64,000 nt of DNA. Source: an uncultured Microbacterium sp. (GTDB taxonomy: Bacteria; Actinomycetota; Actinomycetes; Actinomycetales; Microbacteriaceae). The stretch spans positions 496,001 through 560,000 of the forward strand of contig NZ_CANKZA010000001.1 of assembly GCF_947488465.1 (NCBI RefSeq), written 5' to 3'. Under the pieces are notes generated by a model, which ran no database searches, was not told where the DNA came from, and saw nothing but the letters and a program-made list of their open reading frames with translations. Every line of letters begins with the position of its first letter. Within the stretch, counting starts at the first letter, position 1. The position numbers were made by a program, and so were the translations under genes. Shown one piece after another: positions 26,801-36,022 of this stretch.

Positions 26801-28807
26801 ATGAAGTTCTTCCAGCGACTCGGCAGATCGCTCATGCTGCCGGTGGCCGTTCTACCGGTGGCCGCCATCCTGTCCGGCATCTCGTACTGGATCAGCTCGG
26901 CGGCCGGGGGAGCCAACGTCGTCTCGGCGTTCCTCGGTGCCGCCGGTGGCGCGCTTCTGGACAACATGCCGCTGCTGTTCGCGGTCGGTGTGTCGCTCGG
27001 CATGGCCAACAAAACCGATGGCACGTCGGCCCTCGCCGGGCTGGTGTCGTGGCTCACCATCACGACGCTGTTGTCGCCCGCGACGATCCAGAACCTGACC
27101 GGCGCCGCAGACATCGCCGACGTCGACCCCGCGTTCGGGAAAGTCCAGAACGTCTTCGTCGGCATCATCGCGGGCCTCATCGGCGCGTGGTGCTACAACA
27201 AGTTCAAAGACACCAAACTCCCCGACGCGCTGTCGTTCTTCTCGGGCAAGCGGTCTGTCGCGATCGTCACCGCGGGACTTTCGCTCGTGGTCGCACTTGT
27301 CCTGATGTTCATCTGGCCGATCGTGTTCGGGGGTCTTGTCACCTTCGGCGAGTGGATCGCCACGATGGGGCCGTTCGGTGCGGGCCTCTACGGGTTCTTC
27401 AACCGCCTGCTGATCCCGACGGGCTTGCATCACGCGCTCAACTCGGTGTTCTGGTTCGACGTGGCGGGCATTAACGATCTGGTGAACTTCCTTGCGGGCG
27501 ACTCGGGTGACGGCGTCTACGGTGTGACGGGTCAGTACATGGCCGGCTTCTTCCCGGTGATGATGTTCGGTCTTCCGGGCGCTGCTCTCGCGATCTACCT
27601 GACGGCCAACAGCACGCGCAAGAAGGTCACCTACGGCATCATGCTGTCGGCGGCATTCGCGTCGTTCTTCGTCGGGGTCACCGAGCCGCTCGAGTTCTCG
27701 TTCATGTTCGTCGCGCCGTGGCTGTACCTCATCCACGCGGTGTTCACTGGAATCTCCGTCGGGCTCGCCGCCCTCCTGCCGACCAGGCTCGGTTTCGGTT
27801 TCTCGGGTGGCTTCATCGACATGGTGCTGCAGTGGGCGAACCCGCTCGCGCAGAACCCCTGGATCCTGCTCCTCATGGGCGTCGGATGGTTCTTCATCTA
27901 CTTCTTCACGTTCTATTTCGTGATCAAGCGCCTGAACCTGAAGACGCCCGGCCGCGAGGACGACGAAGACACGCAGGATGCCGACAACATCGAGACGAGC
28001 CTGACCGGCTATCACGGCACGGCGGAGAAGTTCATCGCCGGGCTCGGTGGCAAGGACAACATCATCGACGTCGACAACTGTGCGACCCGCCTGCGCATGG
28101 AGATCGCCGACCCGTCCAAGATCGACGAGCACGCCCTCAAGCGCGCCGGTGCGGCCGGGACGATGAAGGCCGGTGGCCAGTCCGTGCAGGTCATCTACGG
28201 GTTGAACGTCCAGTTCGTCAAGGACGCGATGGATGACATCCTCAACGACCGCACCGAACGGATCAACGCTTTCCGCGGCGCGGATGCCGGTCAGACCGGT
28301 GCCGTCGCCGGAGCGGTCGCTCCGGGACTCGCCGGCGCGGCGATCGCCGCGGGCGCTGCCGGGGAGCACCGGGACCGCTCCGCGCGCCGGCCGGCGCAAC
28401 CGGCGGTGGTGCGGCTGGTGCAGCCGGTCGCCGGAGCCGTGCTGCCGCTGTCGGAGGTCCCGGACCCGATGTTCGCACAGGGGTCGATAGGCCCGGGCGT
28501 GGCCATCGACCCGACCGGTGAAACGATCTCCGCCCCTGCGGCCGGCGTTGTGGCATCGGTCTTCCCGACCGGTCATGCGGTGGGCTTGGCGCTGCACGAC
28601 GGGACGGAGCTCCTCATCCATGTCGGCATCGACACCGTGACGATGAAGGGTGACGGATTCCGCACTCTCGTCGCGGCCGGTGACTCGGTCAACGTCGGCG
28701 ACCCGCTCGTCCAGTTCGACCTCGCGAAGATCCGCGCGGCGGGCCTCTCGCCCATCACGCCGGTCATCATCCTGAACAATGACCAGGCCACGATCGAGCT
28801 GACCTGA
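26801..28807 (+). CDS. PTS sugar permease, fused IIC-IIB-IIA (glucose/N-acetylglucosamine type)
   Basis: Imports and phosphorylates a sugar with phosphate from HPr. The 668 residues comprise IIC (about 1-380) with GVTEPLEFSFMFVAPWLYL and GLHHALNSVFWF; IIB (about 400-480) with phosphocysteine C427 in DNCATRLR; a Gly/Ala-rich linker; and IIA (about 515-668) with phosphohistidine H607 in ELLIHVGIDT. The GLHHALNSVFW stretch favours N-acetylglucosamine (NagE-like) over glucose. No sugar-metabolic genes are adjacent, so specificity remains inferred. Confidence 0.92.
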   Translation: MKFFQRLGRSLMLPVAVLPVAAILSGISYWISSAAGGANVVSAFLGAAGGALLDNMPLLFAVGVSLGMANKTDGTSALAGLVSWLTITTLLSPATIQNLTGAADIADVDPAFGKVQNVFVGIIAGLIGAWCYNKFKDTKLPDALSFFSGKRSVAIVTAGLSLVVALVLMFIWPIVFGGLVTFGEWIATMGPFGAGLYGFFNRLLIPTGLHHALNSVFWFDVAGINDLVNFLAGDSGDGVYGVTGQYMAGFFPVMMFGLPGAALAIYLTANSTRKKVTYGIMLSAAFASFFVGVTEPLEFSFMFVAPWLYLIHAVFTGISVGLAALLPTRLGFGFSGGFIDMVLQWANPLAQNPWILLLMGVGWFFIYFFTFYFVIKRLNLKTPGREDDEDTQDADNIETSLTGYHGTAEKFIAGLGGKDNIIDVDNCATRLRMEIADPSKIDEHALKRAGAAGTMKAGGQSVQVIYGLNVQFVKDAMDDILNDRTERINAFRGADAGQTGAVAGAVAPGLAGAAIAAGAAGEHRDRSARRPAQPAVVRLVQPVAGAVLPLSEVPDPMFAQGSIGPGVAIDPTGETISAPAAGVVASVFPTGHAVGLALHDGTELLIHVGIDTVTMKGDGFRTLVAAGDSVNVGDPLVQFDLAKIRAAGLSPITPVIILNNDQATIELT

Positions 28808-28870
28808 TCCGCGACTGAACACAACGGGCGTCGGAGCGATCCGGCGCCCGTTGTCGCGTCGGCGGAGCGG

Positions 28871-29581
28871 TCACGCGGCCGGTGCGACCAGTTCCGGACC
28901 GTTGTTGCGCACGTTGCCGACGGCAGGGTCGACGGGATACATCTGAAGCGTCTCGGCCAACAACGGCGCAGCGTCGATCGTCGCGTCGAGCAGATCTCCC
29001 ACGTTCTCGGTCGTGGGATCCAGCCACACATCGGCGTGATCGGCGTCGATGAACAACGGCATCCGATCATGGATCGACCCGAGCGGGCCGACCGATGCGC
29101 GCGTCATGATCGTGAAACTCAGCATCCACCTCGTGGCGTCGTCGTCGGCTTTCGACGGATCTTTCCACCACTCGTACAGACCGGCGAACAGCAACGGCTC
29201 CTCGCCCTGCGGCCGGATGTAGTACGGAGTTTTGACCCCGGCATCCGTATGCCACTCGTAGTACCCGGATGCCGGTACCACCGCACGCCGCTTGATCAAT
29301 GCCTGCCGGAACATCGGCTTGTCCTCGACCTCTTCCGAGCGGGCGTTGATGGCACGGACGCCGATCGACGGGTCTTTCGCCCATGCCGGCACGAGACCCC
29401 AGCGGGCAGCCTCGAGACGGCGCGTGGGCGGCTCGGTCTTGGCAGAGTCGAGCACGATCGCCACCGGATCGGTCGGCGCGACGTTGAAGGACGGGGGTGG
29501 AAGCTCATCCGCTGCCAGATCGACGCGGAGTACCCCGACCAGCTCGGAGGCCACATTGGCTACGACGAATCGACCACACAT
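28871..29581 (-). CDS. SOS response-associated peptidase (SRAP/YedK/HMCES)
   Basis: 236 residues. It shields abasic sites in single-stranded DNA by a covalent bond through catalytic C2 (MCGRFVV). It also shows conserved AINARSE, SGYYEWH with the active-site Glu, and the late HDRMPLF His. It is complete. A TAGGCT hexamer stands 6 nt upstream of the ATG. No SOS (LexA) box is seen near the start. Confidence 0.95.
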   Translation of the reverse strand: MCGRFVVANVASELVGVLRVDLAADELPPPSFNVAPTDPVAIVLDSAKTEPPTRRLEAARWGLVPAWAKDPSIGVRAINARSEEVEDKPMFRQALIKRRAVVPASGYYEWHTDAGVKTPYYIRPQGEEPLLFAGLYEWWKDPSKADDDATRWMLSFTIMTRASVGPLGSIHDRMPLFIDADHADVWLDPTTENVGDLLDATIDAAPLLAETLQMYPVDPAVGNVRNNGPELVAPAA

Positions 29582-29593
29582 GCCGTCAGCCTA
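29582..29593 (-). promoter_or_regulatory. Leaderless-type -10 of the SRAP gene
   Basis: TAGGCT (complement of 29588-29593) then 6 nt and ATG at 29581. Confidence 0.55.
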
Positions 29594-29616
29594 CGGTGAG
29601 CCTCCGACACGGGCGC

Positions 29617-30645
29617 CTACTCCGCCGAGGTGACACCCACCTCGGTGAGACGCTCCAGAAGCGCCGCCCCGTCCTCACCCGTGACCCAGGGCACATTCGC
29701 TGCCGAATGATCGTTCACGGCCGTCCGCCCACCGGCGAGCACCGCTTCGGTGGGGGAGAGGCGTCGGATGCCGACGGCCGTCACATGGTCGGGGAACTCG
29801 CTCGTGAACGCGGTGTAGAGGTCATCGTCGTGCTGGCCGTCATCGCCGAGAAGAATCCACTTGATCTGGGGGAACTCCGTGCCGAGGCGTCGGAGGTTCT
29901 CCTGCTTGTGGTCGCGCCCGCTCCGGAACCAGCGGTCGTGCGTCGGACCCCAATCGGTGAGCAGAAGCGAGCCGGACGGAAACAGGTGACGGCGCATGAA
30001 GCGTTGGAGCGTCGGAGCCACATTCCATGCACCGGTCGAGAGATAGATGACCGGAGCACCCGCGTGATCACGCGTGAGACGCTCGAGAAGGACGGCCATG
30101 CCGGGCACGGGCTGTCGTGCGTGCTCGTCGACGACGAACGAGTTCCATGCCGCGACGAACGGACGGGGGAGCGCGGTGACCATGACGGTGTCGTCGATAT
30201 CGCTGATCACCCCGAAGCGGACGTCGTCGGCCACGATGAACACGCGCGTTTCGACCGGGTCGGAGTGTTCGACCGCCATCGTGAAGGTCTGCCATCCGGG
30301 CTCCAAGCGGGCGGACAGAACCGTGTCGATGACGCCACCCCGGTCAGCGACGACCTCGTGGGTCACCCCTTCGATCGTGACCGTCACCTGCGCGTAGCCG
30401 ACCGGAACGGCCGCGAAGCTCCGCCATCCCCGCACGCTGGCATATTCGCCGCGCTGGCGTGTCGGCGGCACGATGAGCACGCGTCCGAGCACGCGCACCC
30501 ACTCCTGGCTGCCGTAACCGGGGTAGGCGGACACCGTCGGTCGCTGCCCGCGCGAACGGGCGCGACGCTCACGCCAGGCATGGAAGCGATACTCCAGGCG
30601 CGCGAACCACAGCACCTTCGTACGGGGGGTGCGGGAGGAAGCCAT
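29617..30645 (-). CDS. App1/DUF2183 phosphatase-like protein
   Basis: 342 residues from ATG 30645 (MASSRTPRTK). An N-terminal domain of about 150 residues precedes the HAD-like App1 core, with FGVISDIDDTVMVT (DxDxT catalytic motif) and later VIYLSTGAWN and LLGDDGQHDDDLY. In yeast, App1 is a phosphatidate phosphatase; the bacterial substrate is unknown. It lies 4 bp downstream of dedA on the same strand, suggesting a joint membrane-lipid role. Confidence 0.87.
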   Translation of the reverse strand: MASSRTPRTKVLWFARLEYRFHAWRERRARSRGQRPTVSAYPGYGSQEWVRVLGRVLIVPPTRQRGEYASVRGWRSFAAVPVGYAQVTVTIEGVTHEVVADRGGVIDTVLSARLEPGWQTFTMAVEHSDPVETRVFIVADDVRFGVISDIDDTVMVTALPRPFVAAWNSFVVDEHARQPVPGMAVLLERLTRDHAGAPVIYLSTGAWNVAPTLQRFMRRHLFPSGSLLLTDWGPTHDRWFRSGRDHKQENLRRLGTEFPQIKWILLGDDGQHDDDLYTAFTSEFPDHVTAVGIRRLSPTEAVLAGGRTAVNDHSAANVPWVTGEDGAALLERLTEVGVTSAE

Positions 30646-30649
30646 CGCT

Positions 30650-31333
30650 CTATTCTCCCATGCGGTCTTCCGCGGCCGACCCTTCCGGAGCGGCATCGGT
30701 CGTCATGTGCCGAGCTTCGCGGGCGACGATGACCTTCTTGAGGACGTACGCCAGTACCAGAAACAGCATGAGGACGCCGACGAAGATGTAGCCCGCGAAA
30801 TGCAGCTGATCGGCGAGTTCGCGGTACGTCCCCGCGGCTGCTGCGGCGACGGACACATACGCGATCGCCCAGAGCGTGCACGCCGGCGCGGTCCACGCGA
30901 GAAACCGGCGGTAGGCGAATCCGCTCATGCCGACCGTGAGCGGCACGACCGAGTGCAGCACGGGCAGAAAACGGGAGAGGAAGATCGCCGGCCCGCCGCG
31001 CCGCCGGAGGTAGCGTTCGGCGCGACTCCAATTATGTTCGCCCATCCGCGCACCCAATCGTGAGAATCGCAGGCGCGGTCCGAGCCAGCGCCCCAGCCCG
31101 AAGCCGATGCTTTCGCCGATCAATGCGCCCAGGATCACCACGAGGATCAGGACCACCGCCTCGACGACCGAGCCCACCGCGGTTGCGGCGACGATCACCA
31201 CGGTGTCGCCCGGAACGACGAGTCCGATCAGGACACTGGTCTCTAGCATGATCGCCACACCCGCAAGCACAGTCCGCACGATCGGATCGACGCTCTGCAC
31301 GGCATCCAGCAGCCACGTGAGGAACTCGTTCAC
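30650..31333 (-). CDS. DedA family membrane protein
   Basis: 227 residues with four or more membrane segments. DedA hallmarks are ETSVLIGLVVPGDTVVIVAA near residue 30 and GGPAIFLSRFLPVLHSVVPL with the essential Arg. DedA proteins are linked to undecaprenyl-phosphate or lipid flipping and membrane potential. It starts with GTG at 31333, with TAGTCT 6 nt before. It is divergent to the pabB-like gene with only 30 bp between the start codons. Confidence 0.92.
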   Translation of the reverse strand: MNEFLTWLLDAVQSVDPIVRTVLAGVAIMLETSVLIGLVVPGDTVVIVAATAVGSVVEAVVLILVVILGALIGESIGFGLGRWLGPRLRFSRLGARMGEHNWSRAERYLRRRGGPAIFLSRFLPVLHSVVPLTVGMSGFAYRRFLAWTAPACTLWAIAYVSVAAAAAGTYRELADQLHFAGYIFVGVLMLFLVLAYVLKKVIVAREARHMTTDAAPEGSAAEDRMGE

Positions 31334-31363
31334 GGATTCAGACTATGCGTCTAGCCTGAACGT
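31334..31363. promoter_or_regulatory. Overlapping divergent leaderless promoters (dedA / pabB-like)
   Basis: Only 30 bp separate the two GTG start codons. dedA has TAGTCT (complement of 31340-31345) 6 nt before its start. The pabB-like gene has TAGCCT (31352-31357) 6 nt before its start, with TTCACG (31329-31334) 17 bp upstream inside the dedA start region. The two -10 boxes are 6 bp apart. Confidence 0.55.
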
Positions 31364-32659
31364 GTGCCGCCGCTTTCGACCCGCCGACTGGAGGCATGGG
31401 TCGACCCCGAGATCCTCTTCCTCGGGGGCCCTGCGCGTGCACCGCACGGGTTCTGGCTGGATGCCGGGCCCACGGCGCAGGTCGGCTGGAGCTGGCTCGG
31501 CCTCGGTGCACCGGAGGACCCCGATTTCGACGGGCTCGTGTGCGGCCCTTCGGAGGCGGATGTCGGTCCCTTCCCCGGTGGATGGGTCGGCTGGCTCGGC
31601 TACGACGGCGGTGCTGCGGCAGCGGGGGCGCCCGCTGCCGCCGAGGGCCCGTCCTCACTCTGGATGCGGGTCTCGCGATTCGTCGCGATCGACCACGCCG
31701 CGCAAGAAATCTGGTTGTGCGCCCCCGAGGGGGAGCTGTCAGCGTTCGCGAGTGACGTCGCGGGATGGTCCGCCGTCGGTCGCACGTCACCCGCGATGCC
31801 TTCTCCCACTCCCACCGAGGCGACCGCCCGCGTGAGCCCGGAACGCTACGCCGCGCTGATCGAGGAGTGTCGCGAAGCGATCCGCGCCGGCGACGCTTAC
31901 CAACTGTGTCTCACGACGCGGTTCGAGGTCGCCGCAACCGGGACCGCGCTCGACCCGGTCACGAGCTATCTGCACCTGCGCCGCGCGCAGCCCGCCCATC
32001 ACGGTGGATTCATCCGGAACGGCGCGTGGGCGCTCGCAAGCGCCAGCCCCGAGCAGTTCCTTCAGGTGGCGGGCGGCACGGTCCGGACGCGTCCCATCAA
32101 GGGCACGCGGCCTCGAGGTGCGGATCGTGCGACGGACCGCGCACTGGCGGCCGAACTTCTCGCGAGCGAGAAGGAGCGTGCCGAGAACGTCATGATCGTC
32201 GATCTCATGCGCAACGATCTGCAGCGGGTCTGCCTTCCCGGGACCGTCGTGACCGAACGTCTGCTCGAGATCGAGTCCTATCCGGCCGTGCACCAACTCG
32301 TCTCCACCGTCGCCGGACGGCTGCGGCCGGATACGACGATCGGCGACGTCGTGAAAGCCGCCTTCCCCGCCGGAAGCATGACCGGGGCACCGAAGCTGTC
32401 GGCCATGGCGATCCTGCACCGGCTCGAGCGCGGACCGCGCGGGGTCTACTCGGGGTGCTTCGGCTGGGTGGGCACGGACGGCAGCGCGGACCTCGCCATG
32501 GTGATCCGCTCGGTCGTCTTCCACCCGGGCGGTGCGTCCGTCGGCGCCGGTGGGGGAATCACCTGGCTCTCCGATCCCGTGGCCGAAGTCGCCGAGGTCG
32601 GGGTGAAAGCGCGCGCTCCACTGGCGGCGCTCGGTGCGTCCTTGCCACCCGGCTGGTGA
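31364..32659 (+). CDS. pabB: Aminodeoxychorismate synthase component I-like (chorismate-binding)
   Basis: 431 residues of the chorismate-utilising enzyme family, probably making 4-amino-4-deoxychorismate for folate. Visible motifs are TRPIKGTRPRG, NVMIVDLMRNDLQRV and PAGSMTGAPKLSAM, all in the C-terminal catalytic half. Anthranilate synthase TrpE is the alternative; the short N-terminus and lack of trp neighbours favour PabB. The GTG start fits the leaderless promoter 6 nt upstream. Confidence 0.8.
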   Translation: MPPLSTRRLEAWVDPEILFLGGPARAPHGFWLDAGPTAQVGWSWLGLGAPEDPDFDGLVCGPSEADVGPFPGGWVGWLGYDGGAAAAGAPAAAEGPSSLWMRVSRFVAIDHAAQEIWLCAPEGELSAFASDVAGWSAVGRTSPAMPSPTPTEATARVSPERYAALIEECREAIRAGDAYQLCLTTRFEVAATGTALDPVTSYLHLRRAQPAHHGGFIRNGAWALASASPEQFLQVAGGTVRTRPIKGTRPRGADRATDRALAAELLASEKERAENVMIVDLMRNDLQRVCLPGTVVTERLLEIESYPAVHQLVSTVAGRLRPDTTIGDVVKAAFPAGSMTGAPKLSAMAILHRLERGPRGVYSGCFGWVGTDGSADLAMVIRSVVFHPGGASVGAGGGITWLSDPVAEVAEVGVKARAPLAALGASLPPGW

Positions 32660-32745
32660 GTCGGCGCCTCCGGCGGGTGCGACGGCGCGTCCGGTAACCT
32701 GGGAAGACGCGTGCATGCGCCCCCGACTTCCCGATTGGTGCTCCA

Positions 32746-35340
32746 GTGTCCACAACGTTTCCTCCTGCCGGCGAGTCTGCCGAGGGCAGCAGCTTCGACC
32801 CCTCCGCGATCCAGGCGAAGTGGCAGCGGCTCTGGAACGAGTCCGACCCGTTCCGCGCCGGCGGTGACGACGACACGCGTCCGCGTAAGTACGTCCTCGG
32901 CATGTTCCCGTACCCCTCGGGTGACCTGCACATGGGCCACGCCGAAAACTACGCCTACGTCGATGTCGTCGCGCGCTTTTGGCGGCACCGCGGATACAAC
33001 GTCCTGAACCCGATCGGTTGGGACAGCTTCGGCCTCCCCGCAGAGAACGCCGCGATCAAGGGCGGCGCCGGCTCCGACCCCCGCGAGTGGACGTACCGGA
33101 ACATCGACCAGCACAAGAAGAGCTTCCGCGAGTTCGGGTCCTCGTACGACTGGAGCCGGGTCCTGCACACGAGCGACCCGGAGTACTACCGCTGGAACCA
33201 GTGGCTGTTCCAGCGTCTCTACGAGCGTGATCTGGCCTATCGCAAGGAAAGCCCGGTCAACTGGTGCCCGAACGACCAGACCGTGCTCGCGAACGAGCAG
33301 GTCGTCGACGGTCACTGCGAACGCTGCGGAGCCGAGGTCGTCAAGAAGAAGCTGACGCAGTGGTACTTCAAGATCACCGATTACGCCGACCGGCTGCTCG
33401 ACGACCTCAACCAGCTCGAGGGCTTCTGGCCGTCGAAGGTGATCCGGATGCAGCGCAACTGGATCGGCCGCTCCGTCGGGGCCGACATCGATTTCGAGAT
33501 CGAGGGTCGCGCAGACAGGATCAGCGTGTTCTCCACGCGCCCGGACACGCTCCACGGCGCCACGTTCATGGTGGTTGCGCCCGAGTCCGATCTGGCTGCG
33601 GAGCTTGCCGCGGGATCCACACCGGAGGTGCAGGCGGCGTTCCAGGCGTATTTGGAGAGCGTCGGCAAGTCGACCGAAATCGAACGACAGGCCACCGACC
33701 GCCCGAAGACCGGTGTCTTCCTCGACCGTTTCGCGGTGAACCCGGTCAACGGTGAGCGGCTGCCGATCTGGGCTGCCGACTATGTGCTCGCCGACTACGG
33801 GCACGGCGCAGTGATGGCGGTGCCCGCGCACGATCAGCGTGACCTCGACTTCGCGCGTGCCTTCGATCTTCCGGTGAAGGTCGTCGTCGACACCACCGCA
33901 CCGGTCACCGGTGCGATCCCGGTCATCGAGCTCGACGCCGACGGCGTGCCCATCGACCCCTTCGCCGACGAGCCCCACCTGGACGATCTTGACCCTGCGG
34001 TCACGGGTGTCGCGCTCACCGATGACGGCCGCCTGATCAACTCGGGTTCGCTCAACGGGCTCAGCAAGCGGCACGCGATCGCTCGCGCGATCGAGGAGCT
34101 GTCGGCGCAGGGCACGGGCCGCGCGGCGAAGTCCTATCGGCTCCGCGACTGGCTGATCTCGCGTCAGCGGTTCTGGGGCACGCCGATCCCGATGATCCAC
34201 ACGGCCGACGGCCGCACGGTGCCGGTGCCCGACGACCAGCTGCCGCTCGTTCTCCCCGACGCGCAGGGCCTCGACTTGGCACCCCAGGGCACGTCGCCGC
34301 TCGGCGGCGCGACCGACTGGATGCAGACCACCGATCCCGCGACCGGCGAGCCGGCGCTACGCGACCCCGACACGATGGACACGTTCGTCGACAGCTCGTG
34401 GTACTTCCTGCGCTTCCTCGCCCCGAATTCGACCACGGAAGCCTTTCCGGCGGCACAGGCCGCGCGCTGGGCGCCGGTGGACTCGTACATCGGCGGCGTC
34501 GAGCACGCCATCCTGCACCTGTTGTACGCGCGGTTCATCACGAAGGTCCTGTTCGACATGGGCCTGATCGACTTCACCGAACCGTTCTCCAGCCTGATCA
34601 ACCAGGGCATGGTGCTGCTGGACGGGTCGAAGATGTCCAAGAGCAAGGGAAACCTCGTCGAGTTCGCCTCGAGCATGCTCGACCCGGGCGCGGATGCCGT
34701 CCGCACGGCGATCGCGTTCGCCGGTCCGGTCGAGGATGACATCAACTGGGAGGACGTCTCGACGACGGGAGCACAGAAGTTCTTGGCGCGCGCGTGGCGT
34801 GTGGCTAAGGATGTCTCCAGCGCGCCGGAGGTCGTCTGGGCCGAGGGCGACCCCGCGCTCCGCCGGGTGACCCACCGTCTCTGGGCCGACGCCCCGGGGC
34901 TGGTCGAGCAGACCAAGTTCAACGTCGTGATCGCCCGTCTCATGGAATTGGTGAACGCGACCCGCAAGGCGATCGACTCGGGTGCCGGTGCGGCCGACCC
35001 CGCGGTGCGCGAGGCTGCCGAGGCAACCGCGATGATCCTCGACCTGTTCGCTCCGCACATGGCGGAGGAGATGTGGGAGATCCTGGGCTACGAGCCGTTC
35101 GTCGGTCTCGTGCCGTGGCGGCAGGCCGATCCGATGCTCCTCGTGGAGGAATCGGTCACGGCCGTCGTGCAAGTCGACGGTAAGGTCCGCGGCACGCTGA
35201 CGGTGTCTGCGCGCATTTCCTCCGCTGACCTGGAGGCCCTGGCGCGTGCCGATGAGAAGGTCGTGCGGTCGCTGGCCGGTCGTGAGATCGCCCGGGCGGT
35301 CGTGCGTGCGCCGAAGGTCGTCAGCTTCACGACGGCCTGA
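32746..35340 (+). CDS. leuS: Leucyl-tRNA synthetase
   Basis: Charges tRNA-Leu. The 864 residues show the HIGH-type motif (HMGHAENY), a CP1 editing domain with [10 protein letters not shown], the KMSKS motif in [10 protein letters not shown], and a C-terminal anticodon-binding domain. A GTG start (VSTTFPPAG) is chosen by frame and family alignment. The preceding 86 bp hold a GGTAACCT patch that could be a -10, implying a leader of about 40 nt. No T-box or leader peptide was recognised. Confidence 0.97.
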   Translation: MSTTFPPAGESAEGSSFDPSAIQAKWQRLWNESDPFRAGGDDDTRPRKYVLGMFPYPSGDLHMGHAENYAYVDVVARFWRHRGYNVLNPIGWDSFGLPAENAAIKGGAGSDPREWTYRNIDQHKKSFREFGSSYDWSRVLHTSDPEYYRWNQWLFQRLYERDLAYRKESPVNWCPNDQTVLANEQVVDGHCERCGAEVVKKKLTQWYFKITDYADRLLDDLNQLEGFWPSKVIRMQRNWIGRSVGADIDFEIEGRADRISVFSTRPDTLHGATFMVVAPESDLAAELAAGSTPEVQAAFQAYLESVGKSTEIERQATDRPKTGVFLDRFAVNPVNGERLPIWAADYVLADYGHGAVMAVPAHDQRDLDFARAFDLPVKVVVDTTAPVTGAIPVIELDADGVPIDPFADEPHLDDLDPAVTGVALTDDGRLINSGSLNGLSKRHAIARAIEELSAQGTGRAAKSYRLRDWLISRQRFWGTPIPMIHTADGRTVPVPDDQLPLVLPDAQGLDLAPQGTSPLGGATDWMQTTDPATGEPALRDPDTMDTFVDSSWYFLRFLAPNSTTEAFPAAQAARWAPVDSYIGGVEHAILHLLYARFITKVLFDMGLIDFTEPFSSLINQGMVLLDGSKMSKSKGNLVEFASSMLDPGADAVRTAIAFAGPVEDDINWEDVSTTGAQKFLARAWRVAKDVSSAPEVVWAEGDPALRRVTHRLWADAPGLVEQTKFNVVIARLMELVNATRKAIDSGAGAADPAVREAAEATAMILDLFAPHMAEEMWEILGYEPFVGLVPWRQADPMLLVEESVTAVVQVDGKVRGTLTVSARISSADLEALARADEKVVRSLAGREIARAVVRAPKVVSFTTA

Positions 35341-35440
35341 ACTGCGCGGAGCTTCCTCCACAGGGAGGGATTTCCGGCATCCCTGCACCGATCGGGTGGC
35401 GGGCCTGACTGACCGTCGTTCACGCTGACACGCTGAAGCG

Positions 35441-36022
35441 GTGTCCGTATCGCCACCTCCGCACGCGCGCCGACGCCTCGGCGTGGGAGCAGCGATCGTG
35501 GTCGTGGTGGTGATGGCGGCCGTCTCGGTCGCGTTCGGCGTGGTGCGGACGGCATCCACACCCGTCGAGGAGATCCCCTACGCAGAGCCGTCCGCGCAGC
35601 CCGCCGCATTGTATGTGCATGTGTTCGGTGCCGTGGCGCAGCCGGGGCTCTACCGGCTGACCGACGGCGCCCGCGTCGTGGATGTGGTTGCGGCAGCCGG
35701 GGGACTGCTGAGCGATGCTGACTCCGGCGCGGTGAACCTCGCGCGGCTCCTCACCGACGGTGAGCAACTCTACGTCCCCGTGCGGGGCGAGGTCCCTGCA
35801 GAAGCCGCCCCCGGCGCCCCGCCCGGCGACGGTCGCGTCAATCTCAATACCGCGGATGCCGCCGCCCTCGACACGCTGCCTCGGATCGGGCCGGCAATGG
35901 CCGAACGCATTCTTGCGTGGCGCGACGAGAACGGTCGGTTCACCAGTGTCGAAGATCTCCTGGCCGTGCCGGGCATCGGCGAGAAGATGCTCGAAGGGCT
36001 CCGCGACCTGGTGACGGTGTGA
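35441..36022 (+). CDS. comEA: ComEA-like DNA-binding competence protein
   Basis: 193 residues: a short cytoplasmic tail, one membrane helix (about 15-37), an SLBB domain (VHVFGAVAQPGLYRLTDGAR), and a C-terminal helix-hairpin-helix pair (NLNTADAAALDTLPRIGPAM and ILAWRDENGRFTSVEDLLAV). It binds incoming double-stranded DNA outside the membrane. The GTG start is used. Its stop overlaps the comEC GTG. The order comEA-comEC-holA is widely conserved. Confidence 0.93.
   Translation: MSVSPPPHARRRLGVGAAIVVVVVMAAVSVAFGVVRTASTPVEEIPYAEPSAQPAALYVHVFGAVAQPGLYRLTDGARVVDVVAAAGGLLSDADSGAVNLARLLTDGEQLYVPVRGEVPAEAAPGAPPGDGRVNLNTADAAALDTLPRIGPAMAERILAWRDENGRFTSVEDLLAVPGIGEKMLEGLRDLVTV

Noticed and set aside
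26085..26804. Plus-strand 239-residue frame inside the second metal ATPase
   Set aside because: Arg/His-rich shadow of the ATPase in another frame, without homology.
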